Shown here: positions 43,101 to 51,700 of the stretch, one piece after another
Layout: each line of letters opens with the position of its first letter
Position numbering within the stretch: position 1 is the stretch's first letter
NCBI GenBank assembly: GCA_014526335.1
Contig: JACTAT010000328.1
Span: 177,830-241,829 of the forward strand
From: Chrysaora quinquecirrha
Taxonomy: Eukaryota; Cnidaria; Scyphozoa; Semaeostomeae; Pelagiidae
Length of the DNA stretch: 64,000 nucleotides
Direction: 5' to 3'
Program-made: the position numbers and the translations under genes
The notes under the pieces: model-generated
The model's database searches: none
The model's input: the letters and a program-made list of their open reading frames with translations, nothing else
Told to the model about the DNA's origin: nothing

Positions 43101-44544
43101 GTTGGGGTTCAAACCCAGCCACAGTAGTATGACAGACATGATTATACTATTTGAAGAGTGTGGCTTTTTTCAATGAGATCTCGGGTGTGCAAGAGCCCCT
43201 TCTGTCGTTCTATCCTCCTATTGCTAGCCTATTGTCCTATTGAAAAACTTGGGTAGGCAAATGCCCAACTCTGCAGTGTGGATCCTAGCAACTGGTGAAA
43301 TACACCATCTCACCCTCTCCATCAATACCAAGCTAACAGCTTATAGTTCATGATTCTCATGGTTTCAAGATTCAGACTTCTAAAAACTACAGAATGCTAA
43401 AAACTTGGTGCCTTTCGGCATCTTTCCTACATATCATTTCACATTATCTTATAACCCTAATACAATTATTGCCTGCGTTGACTGTTCACAAGTATGATTC
43501 ATGAGGCATCAACTAATTAGAATATCATACCTCCTTGCTTGCTTGAACATGAAGATCTTCTAAACCTTTGACAATAAGTCCTTCATAAGATGGGATTGGT
43601 GACGTTGCAAGTTCACTTGGGAAAGATTCTTCTGGGCATTCTTGGACGAAAAATGCTTCACCAGCATCTCCAAGTTTCATATGAAGATCTACATCTTTAT
43701 CATTTACGGAAATATCCACCTTAAAAAATTAAAAATCAACGATAAGTCATTTATTCAATGTTCAAAGTATGAATGCAGTTAAGTGAAAAGGGCACAATCA
43801 GATAAACAAGGGCTAGGGAAAATGCAGAAATCATGGCATTTGGCTGCTTTTCTGTGTGGCAGCTGGCTGGAACTTGCAGCACTTTCTTGTTACATAAGAC
43901 CATGGATGCTGGAGCCATGGCAGGGCAATGCGGGTAAATAGGAAAGCAAGACTGTAGGATGATGTGCAAGGCAAAAGTTGGAGGTCCCCAGGAATTCCCC
44001 TGAGAATCCTTCGGGCCAAGTCCTTTAGATCCCATAAGAACATTTCAACTGACAGAGATTATGCGCTTGCTTGTTTGCCCTTCTGTTGCGTGGTGTTTAA
44101 CCTTTTTTACCAAAAGGACCCTCTCCCCTTTGCCTTGCCCCCAAGGTCAATGGTCAATGGGGGGCACCTGCACCCCTACAGCTGTCCTTTCAACAACCCT
44201 TGCTGCATCAAAGACGTTCTCAAAAAGTGTTGAGGAAGTAGACCGCTAACCATGATGATAAAACCCTCACTATTTCAGGTTTAAATCTACGTATGCTCTC
44301 ATTAACTAAAATACAATAAAACCCAACAAATTTTAGAATAAATAAAGGTTTATCATTATCTTACAACTTTCTCTCTTGCTCGAAGCACACCAAGTTTTCC
44401 AAATCTGACGTGAAAAGGACTGCCAACTAATGTCCCATCTTCCTGTCTCACAACAATAACATCAATGGCTCCAGTCAATGTTGCTGCATTTATTCCATCA
44501 TAAAATCCTTTAACGTTTGAAACAAGTCCTTTGAAATAATTCAT
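28188..44544 (-). CDS. LPIN: Lipin, Mg2+-dependent phosphatidate phosphatase
   Basis: Lipin dephosphorylates phosphatidate to diacylglycerol at the ER/nuclear envelope. Twenty-one exons: 44544-44365, 43719-43531, 42934-42696, 42055-41951, 40847-40638, 39476-39437, 38919-38876, 38773-38703, 38073-37966, 37808-37748, 37543-37450, 37328-37259, 36505-36464, 35835-35794, 34714-34484, 33852-33634, 32724-32618, 31609-31495, 30857-30795, 29172-29132, 28350-28188 (about 811 aa). N-LIP domain at 1-123 ([39 protein letters not shown]). A basic stretch TKKKRTDK is a possible nuclear signal. C-LIP/HAD domain has the catalytic DIDGT (D598, D600, T602). The end [11 protein letters not shown] fits vertebrate lipins. 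One added base is needed at T5 42766-42770 and one near the 37965 donor (plus strand); otherwise phases join. A single lipin, so LPIN1/2/3 cannot be distinguished. Confidence 0.95.
28450..28690. repeat. Dispersed repeat related to 39680-39960
   Basis: Both places repeat 'AAACATTGCT(C/T)GTCAAACATTT' motifs and the 'ACCGTTTGGTCAGGTC / GACCGTTTCGCCAGGACC' sentence in direct and inverted form. It probably represents a non-coding element inside lipin introns; boundaries are not resolved. Confidence 0.45.
30538..30593. repeat. (GAAT)n microsatellite
   Basis: About 13 tandem GAAT units with two substitutions, in a lipin intron. Confidence 0.95.
30625..30745. mobile_element. MITE-like element, family A, in lipin intron
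   Basis: It begins ACCGAGGGGGCAATTCACTC and ends GAAATGAAAAGCCCCTTTG, with AATCCTTTTGTTTTAGTGGAAATCC inside. It shows the inverted termini of the family well. Confidence 0.65.
31630..32560. repeat. AATCA-rich degenerate simple repeat in lipin intron
   Basis: About 930 bp dominated by AATCA/CAATC/AAATC motifs with heavy decay fills the intron between lipin exons 32724-32618 and 31609-31495. The plus-strand motif is close to the TCAAA of the perfect DLAT intron array, but it is far older and impure. Confidence 0.8.
33167..33379 (-). ncRNA. Candidate Pol III-transcribed structured RNA, copy A
   Basis: A 213-nt GC-rich block inside a lipin intron, same strand as lipin, identical to the block at 60374-60586 except at four positions and without gaps. 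It begins near CAGTGTGTGAGTCGGAAGC and ends in T5 (33171-33167), as Pol III terminators do. Self-complementary segments include GGAG/CTCC around CATTCAT, CCACA/TGTGG, and TTCC/GGAA around TGTAAC. I compared it mentally with U1-U6, U6atac, U11, U12, 7SK, SRP RNA, RNase P/MRP and U3 and recognised none. The start is uncertain by about 15 nt. It could instead be one copy of a SINE-like retroelement. The Met-led open frame across it on the other strand is unlikely to be coding. Confidence 0.5.
33380..33525 (-). promoter_or_regulatory. Conserved upstream box (PSE-like) and TATA-like spacer of RNA copy A
   Basis: Bases 33413-33468 (minus sense CGCATGCGCGAAATAG through GAAGAATTCT) match copy B with one difference in about 55. 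Between this box and the transcribed block lies a 33-nt spacer that has diverged between copies but holds TATATA here (33388-33396). A conserved box, a diverged spacer of fixed length, a TATA and a conserved transcript are the layout of snRNA-type Pol III promoters. Confidence 0.45.
33905..34350. repeat. Dispersed repeat family C (copy 1)
   Basis: It resembles 52325-52700: both contain 'TCTTATGGATGGACG.GGATGT.CC.CCGAGA.TTTACAG.CCCACC', then '..ACCCTAT.TTATGG.TAATAA', and later 'TCATACCCATGTTT'. It lies in a lipin intron. Class unknown. Confidence 0.6.
35033..35107 (-). repeat. tRNA-like SINE head
   Basis: On the minus strand the sequence has an A-box-like GTGGCAAAGTGGTCAAGGCG and a B-box-like GTATTCGAATCTC about 45 nt later, with a CTAATGA anticodon-loop-like segment between. 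The acceptor stem pairs poorly, so it reads as a tRNA-derived SINE end or tRNA pseudogene rather than a working tRNA. Confidence 0.5.
35490..35730. repeat. Dispersed repeat family F (copy 1; inverted copy at 45335-45570)
   Basis: Shared segments include ATCCAGG(A/G)AACAAGGGAA, AATTAAAAGGGAACGAGGGAACATCGGGAA and GATAATCC..CA.AACTCC. The reverse complement of 45335-45570 matches along most of its length. It is an inverted pair about 10 kb apart with no coding signal. Confidence 0.6.
36895..37045. repeat. Dispersed repeat family G (copy 1; inverted copy at 54330-54500)
   Basis: Both contain AAATTCTTTGATTTTCCTATTG..TTGCCCTG and GGGGCAT/CCCCCAT-type ends in opposite orientation. A short related piece is at 27320-27380. 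Non-coding. Confidence 0.55.
37060..37235 (+). mobile_element. SINE-like element (family E)
   Basis: It carries a B-box-like GGATTCGAACCCC near 37130 and the family tail GAGATCCTATCGACTGGCGCTAAA. Copies with the same order are at 42985-43330, 56935-57122 and 58325-58515 (inverted). Confidence 0.6.
38180..38560. repeat. Dispersed repeat, family D (second copy)
   Basis: Matches 14695-15250 in the order AATAAGCACCCT, GAGCTGCCCATAAGGCTGGTCC, AAGCTCCTAACAGGAGGAATCAA. It sits in a lipin intron. Confidence 0.5.
39043..39300. repeat. ~24-bp minisatellite (TGACCTCTGGCTTGATATCGAACTG)
   Basis: About ten diverged tandem units in the lipin intron between exons 39476-39437 and 38919-38876. Open frames through it encode repeats but have no splice or homology support. 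Confidence 0.9.
39900..40637. repeat. 149-bp tandem repeat abutting lipin exon 5
   Basis: Units starting CAACACTAG begin at 39991, 40140, 40289 and 40438, each 149 bp apart, with a diverged fifth unit from about 40588 and a partial unit before 39991. The second and third are almost identical. The array ends at the donor of the lipin exon 40847-40638, so it occupies the 5' part of that intron. Confidence 0.93.
41551..41820. mobile_element. MITE-like element with TGGCTA..GGAGACA inverted ends
   Basis: The left end GTGGCTACACCTAGGAGACA is matched by an inverted right end (ATGTCTCCAAGTTTAGCCAGAC). GGCTAAAC and GGAGAC motifs recur inside. About 270 bp, non-coding, in a lipin intron. Confidence 0.5.
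42248..42440. mobile_element. MITE-like element, family B (partial)
   Basis: Contains GGTAATTGCGAAG, then CATCTTTGAGCACATGAAAGCC and the GTCTAACACTCCTCTGAGTATGAAC core. A second diverged piece follows at about 42485-42600. Confidence 0.55.
42985..43330 (+). mobile_element. SINE-like element (family E), longest copy
   Basis: It has an A-box-like TGACTTAGTGGATAATGC near 43005, a B-box-like GGGGTTCAAACCC near 43117 and the family tail GATCCTAGCAACTGGTGAAATACACCATC at the 3' end. A middle section CGGGTGTGCAAGAGCCCCTT also occurs at 15302-15400. It lies in a lipin intron. Confidence 0.6.
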
Positions 44545-45787
44545 TCTTTATATTGAATCCAAAGTGATTTGTTCCTTCCTTTGCGAGCAGAACTGGGTAT
44601 CCTACAGTTTGCCAAGACAGACACCAGAATGGGCCTAAGTCTCACATCACTGATAAAGCTCTTCTGAAATTCATTATTTCTTCTCTTCAGCCAATTATTT
44701 ACTATTAAAATAGACTTTAATACAATTCAGCAATGTTTCTACATTAATTAAAAGAACAAGAGCAATTAATAATTACCGTTTGCAGTGATTTAAAATTGAT
44801 AAAATATCGCTTTGACGACACAAAATCGAAAGTTGTGATGATACGATCGATGATCAGGTGTTTTTGTCTTGGTATAAAACTCAGACCAGACTAAAGGTGG
44901 GCGGTGGGCGGTTTCGTTCCCAATCTCTTTCAATGTATGACGTCACAAAATAAATATAGTGTACGGAATATTGAGAAATTACGAAAAGAGAAAATACACC
45001 TAATATACGCGTGTTTTTCGTTGTTAAGTTAACCCAGGAAGGTGTCAACTAGAAAAATTTGCGTAAAAAAAGGTTGAAACTTTTGCCACTTTCTGCCTTG
45101 GGTGAATTGCGAATTTAAAAAGGCTCATTACCTTAACTAACTTTTATTCGTTGTTCTTGTAATCTGAGTTTCATAATCCTGTATTCTTAGAGCCTGAATT
45201 CACAAGAAAATAAAAAAGTTGAAAAATGAATTCATTCTACACATATTTTACATAAAAACTAAAAGTTGTCCTTCATTCTAAAAGTTTTTCTCAGAGTCTG
45301 CTTTTCTCCTAGGGAGAACTTTTAACTATGGTGTAATAGCTGAGGGCCGTGTACGAGATTACGTTACATGTTCCCTTGATATAATCCCCTTGTTCTCTGG
45401 AGTTTTGTTGGATTATTTCTCAGATTGAAAACTCAAGTGGATTGATAGGGATTTTACTTGATCCCTGATTCCCGATGTTCTCTTGTTCCCTTTAATTTTG
45501 GCCCATTCCCTTGTTCCCTGGATACATTTCGCATCGCATGTTCTCTAGAACCCCTAAACGACCCTCAGCTCTGAAGATAAAACTGAGCCTAAAATGCTAC
45601 AATTTACACAAAATCTAAATAAGTATTAAAATATTCCTCAATCAAACCCATAACCAGCAATATATGTGGTGTTGGATTTATTCTTCTGATTTACGGACAT
45701 ACTGTGTACTCTATAAACAAACCAAGTTCTCGATTGCCAATCCGATTCTATCAAGGATTCTTTGGATCAATCGAGGATATTCTTCGA
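44545..45787. other. Intergenic region between lipin and the STAND gene
   Basis: Upstream side of lipin and 3' side of the STAND gene. It holds family F copy 2 at 45335-45570. No coding sequence recognised. Confidence 0.55.
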
Positions 45788-48700
45788 TCAACAATGAACT
45801 TCTAATAAAATCAAGCATAGTCGTTCCTTTATTTCTGAGTCTAAAATTATCCATGAAAATTTCTCCAAGATTGTTCGAGAAGTTTCTTTAGCATTTGATA
45901 TTAACCCACGACAAGTTGGGTGCTTTATATTTATCTTTAGAAATTTATCAGCCAAAAATCCAATGAAACATTGTAGATCATCATCTTCCAATATCGCTTC
46001 ATAAATTATTGACTCGCTTTTGAAGTCCAAAGGTCTGCGCAGATAGTCCATCACTAAAAATCACAGAAATTCATCACTCTCCCAAGACTCAAAATAATCT
46101 AGGACCGACTTGAGTCTACGGGATCATGTTTGAATTAACTACTTTTTACTATTTTTTTGAATGATTCGTTGCTGTTATTCTGTTCTGTATAAAGCCGCTT
46201 CAGAATTACATGCCGATAAAAGGTTCAGTACATCCTCGATGATCCGAACCTAAATTTTCCGAAACACAAAACTTTCTTAACCCTTCTGTTTAATCCAAAC
46301 TGATTTTAGATTAACCAAATGTAAGCCCCACTACTTTGAAACTTTGTCCAATATAATAACTGTATTATTTTAAGCATTATATTAAATCAGTTTATCTTTC
46401 GTTTTTAACAAATTTTAACCTTTTCAGAAACGATAACCTTTTTTCGGTTGCAGCGAAGCTACTTCGCGTCAAAAAATTTCTACTACTGTATAATGTTGTC
46501 TGCAATCCATTTGAGCATGTGGATGGTAACAATAAACTTGAAAGGAAGGTTTAGCAAGTGAAATTTCCGTCCTTGATTAATCGAATTTTTGGCATATCCG
46601 AACGACCGTTCGTAATATTGAGTTCATTCTGTTCGGATAATCGAGGAATTCGATCACTTTTGGAGATTTTGTGATAGTCTAGCCGAGGCAAAATTCAGAT
46701 TTTTTGGGTAAATTCTTATAAATCGAAATTTTGTGCTTCGAACATTTTCACGACCCCCAAAAGAGTTTGAATCAGACAGGGTTGACTGCAAAACATTTTA
46801 GGTTCTAATTCATACCTTCTATACGTATCTTCAAGTTCGCCGTTTACAACAGAATGCAAAAACAAACAGCCCTATATAAAAAAAAAACAGCAAAAAAGTA
46901 TCTTCATTGAAACATATTTACCTTTCGTTAGACTCTCTCGAGCATGAAGTGGCCATAAAAAAAATCGGAAAACGTTAAACCAATCATTTGCTAATTCAGA
47001 GCAACGAAATTTATGCGTAATGTGGCTCAGTACTCTTTTAGTGATCATCTGCTGTGATTCATGTTCGGAGGCGAGTTTTATTTCATCAATGAATGTTTCG
47101 TGTATCCCTGTTCTGTGTAATCGGTTTCTAAAATCGGATAGTGTCACACGAACATCCTCCAACCCACAACGGTCAAGACGAAGACCTAGAAATCTAAATG
47201 GTTCTGAACGGCATCTCTCTTCTTCAGCAAATGCATTATTTTGTGTCTACAATAAAAATGTAATGAGGAATTAAAAAAATAAATAGTAAAGATAAAGCAG
47301 CAAGGAACCTTAGACAGTCCTTGATAACATAATTTCGTTTCAAAACGAAAACTGAGTATGGTATGAAATGAAAGTGCAAATGAAGATTCAAATAGATCGA
47401 TAAGAAATGAAGATGCTAATTAATATGACAAGAAATGAGGGTACGAATGAATATAGTATGAAATTGAAATTGCTAGAGAGTATCGCATGGAATGAAGATG
47501 AATACGACACGAAATGAAGATGTTAATGAATATAATATGAAACGAGCACGCTAATGAATTTCGTAGGGAATGAAAGTGCCAGTGAATATGTTTTGAAATT
47601 GAGATGCTAATTCATACGGTGTGAATACGGTGTGAAATGAATATGCTAATTAATACAGAATGAAGATGAATGTGGTATGAAATGAAGATGCTAAAGAATG
47701 TGGTATGAAATGAAGATGCTAATGAATACGGAAAGAAATGAAGATGCAAATGAATATGGTATAAAATGAGGATGCTAATGAATAAAGTAGAAAATGAAGA
47801 TGCTAATGAATATGGTTTGAAATGAAAATTCTTATATAATGCGGTTTGAAAAAGATGCTAACGAATTACGGTATCAAATGAAGATGCTAATAAATATTGC
47901 ACAAAATGAAAATGCTGATGAATATGGCATGGAATGAAGGTACTAACGAATACGCTATGAAATGAAGATGCAAATGAATATGGTATAAAATGAAGATGCT
48001 AATGAATATGGTTTGAAATGAAGATGCTAATGAATATGATATGAAATGAAGATGCTAATGAATGTCGTATGAAATGAAGATGCTAATGAATATGATATGA
48101 AATGAAGATGCTAATGAATATGGTACAAAATTAAGATGCTGATGAATATAAAATGAAATGAGCATGCTAATGAATACATTAAGTAATAAACAGAAAGCAA
48201 AACTCACTGATCTGAAGTCACCAAAATATGGAATATTACAGAGAAGTTGGTTGGTTTTCTCTCTCCTTATTTCCACATCTCCACCTCCATCTTTCGTTGG
48301 GTTGTGCTCAACTCTGAATTTTATAATTGTTAATCGATGACAATCAAGACTGCGATTGAAAACAAAGCACATTAACATTCGAAAAATCAAATTTGCAGCG
48401 AGCAAAATGCAAAGAGGAACTCACACAATCGTTAAGACGGTAGTTAACTTATCAGGCGGCGCGGTGCTCGGAAAAAAAAGCAAAGCTATCATAGCAATGA
48501 AGGGTTTTGGCTTTAGGATAAGGCTTGTTGAAAGCATTAGAGCTACAGTTAGAGGTATTGTAAAGCAAAGGTCACAATTGACACAATTGACTAATGAAAA
48601 TATCTGTGATTGGTTATAGGTTTAGTTACCCCTATATGAAATTCTAAAGGAACAACAGATACAAAGTAAATATACTTTTAAAAGTATTGCAGGTATGTCA

Positions 48701-51700
48701 CTCACAAAAAACGTCTCTTCTCTTCATCTTCTTTTATATTCTCAAATTTGCCCATGTACGCAAACCAAAGCAGGTTCCATGTTATAGATATTTCCAATTG
48801 AAGGTTGACTATCAATATAGTAATATCTACCATCTTTCTCTGGTCTCATTTTCAAGTCATATTGTTCATCTTCGTTACTCGAGAATGGAACGCAAGAAAT
48901 GGCAATAGGAAATGAATATCTATCCAAATGAACTCCTTTATAAAGATGAAACGTAGCATGGTAACCATCAGAATACGGTCGAAATATTTTCCACACAGCT
49001 GAAAATGCAGACTCTATCGCAGCGTATGCTGTTTCATAAGCAGCATCTTTTACCCACAGTACAACATACCTGGACATAAGCATAATAAGAAATATTTATA
49101 CAGGACGATAAACCTTCTAAAGCTATTTATTATCAAGAAGTGCGCGTTTTCTTTATGAGAAACACCATTTTATGGAACTTGAGGATGAAAATTTCTAAAC
49201 ATTTGAGGAACTTTAAGGGACTATGGAGCCTTGGGTGAAAAACTAAGAATAATATATTTCAAGAATAAGACCCTTTATACAACTAATCAAATATACTAAA
49301 ACTTTTTCTACGATCGTTCTTGCCCCCAAAACATTCAATTTATGTTTGAAGTTTGAAAACAAAGCAAATGAAATGAATTTGCTGTACAAAATTAGCTGTT
49401 TTAGGGACCTTGAGCCTCATTTTGTTAAAATATTAAAGAACTCAGCCTTAATTCGGACCAAAGGTTCCTATAATACATGAAATATGAAGGTGAGCATATC
49501 ATATGTTGCAACAAAAACTCAGCTGCTAAATGAGTAATGAGCAAAAGAGCGTTCATTTTAAAGATCTGATCTTTCCCCATACCCATTACGGGACAAAAGT
49601 TGTCAAGTAAAATCTTACCAACTAAATTCAGTGACTTCAAATCTGAAAATTTCCTCTTCCAGAGTCAAATTTACGGAATCAGTAACATCATGCCAACAGA
49701 AATACCACAAAGGCATCGTTACCTCAACGTCATTTCTCAATATTCTAAAACTCCCACTTTGCGACATTTTCCGAATGACAGGTAATTTCACGACAACAGG
49801 CGTATGTAGAACTTTTGATGACGTCGTTACAGATAGAAATGGGCTGACAAATAGACAACGACTATCAATTTCTTGAATCGTGGTTGGCGAAAACACCTGG
49901 AATAAAAAAGCTTATTAACTGAAATTTTTCTTTATGTGTTAGTCAAGAAATTTTCTGTCTTAAACAGTATGCTTTCAATACACAAACCTAGCAATGGGGA
50001 GAATTTTATTTTCAAAGTTGAAAGTTGGAAGGTACCTAAATGTTACAGCAAAGCTCTTCAAATCACTCATATACTTATTCAAACGTCAGTGTTGTATTTT
50101 TGTATGTTATCTATAATGAAAACAGTACAATTTACGCAGAAAAACGGCTGTGTCAGAAGAAAACAGCTTTCAATGTTTCACTTCTTGCCATCTTGAAGAT
50201 GTCTTTGCACGCAGTTAAAAGAAAAATGAATCGCAAAAATTGATTACCGTAATCGTACATTTGCACTCAGAATCAGCAAAAGTATCAGCAGCAAATTGAA
50301 GTTCAACGTTATCATACGGCCTGCATGTTCTTCCTTCTTTTCCAATGACGTATTCGTGTGGAACAGGCCTTGAAACCACCACGTAAGAAGAGAATGATGA
50401 TATCAAAGCACATACAACTGGAAACCTCACAGCAGAACCATTCCAATCTATAAAAGAGGAAAGTAATAAGAGGTACGCAGGTGCTGTTTGTCAAATAAAA
50501 TAAACAGTTTTGATTCATGTTGCCATATCTTCACTGAGCATTTCATTCTGTGATTTTATACGACTAAATGTTGCCGCGATTGGCTAGTGGTCCATACTAC
50601 TTTATTTGCAAGTGTTTTCTCAAACCTTAACAAGTCTTCTCATGATACAAAAATCATTTAACTTATGAAAGCTTGAGGAATTTGAAATACTAAAAAAGTT
50701 GTTGTACCCCAAGGCTCTTGCTGCTGCTTCTTACTCTACAATTAGTTTCGAAAAGTAAAGTGAAGAACAAGTGATGGAGTTGCAGAATGTCAAACGAAAT
50801 TGCTAATAGCCCCAACCAGCACTTTCTGCGCTTTGTTTCAATAATGATAATGATAATAATAATAATGATAATGATAATAATGATAATGATAATAATAATA
50901 ATGATAATGATAATAATGATTATGATAATAATAATAATGATAATTGATAATGATGGTGATGATGCTGATAGTCTCGAGCGTTGAGGTTTGAGGAAAAAAA
51001 AGAAGCAAAATAAAGAAACATATATACCGCATTCTTCAATAAAAACTTCCCAATTTTCAATTTCCTTCCAACGACGCTGAGATTTATCATAACTCATCAT
51101 TAACATTTGTGAACTTTTACCGATATCAGATTCGGTAATGCGACATGGAATTTCTAACATTGCAATCGACCCATGCCAATCTGAAGCGTTGATGATTATC
51201 AAATCACTGATTACCGTATCAGTAAAAAGAAGACGTTCAGGAAAGAAAGGCCATGGTCTATCTGGACCAGCTGTATTGATTGTGACGATGGATGACTGTC
51301 TTGTCTGATTGCTTGGAATCGTCAAGTAAACACCACAATATTTAAACTCAGCAAATCCACCTTTCTCGTCAAATAAATAACTAACTGACCTAAAATGAAA
51401 AAACTTTATTAGAAAGAAGAACCTTTCAAATAAATTTTCAGTTTCACACTATATGGTTATACAGAACTTCAAAATTGCGACAAACATTGAAAACATCTCT
51501 GGACATACTTAAGAGCTTTTTTGTCTGACACACTTCGGAATTCAGGCCATAACAATTGACTAAAGCAGAATTCACACCCAGATGCAGATCGACTGCTTCA
51601 ATCAAAAAGTGAAGCTGGATTCGTATTTTGTTTTGAACAACAATCAGTTTGTAGGATACAGCGGGAAGAACATTACAACAAGGAAACTTGTTTCAGCGAC

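Noticed and set aside
48356..48619. Plus-strand 87-codon frame (MKTKHINIRKIKF...)
   Set aside because: It overlaps the UPA-gene intron and the edge of an exon on the other strand, and resembles nothing I know.
50690..51325. Open frame with a poly-Ile stretch as a separate gene
   Set aside because: Its first part is a true ZU5 exon (51389-51028); the rest is intron and microsatellite.
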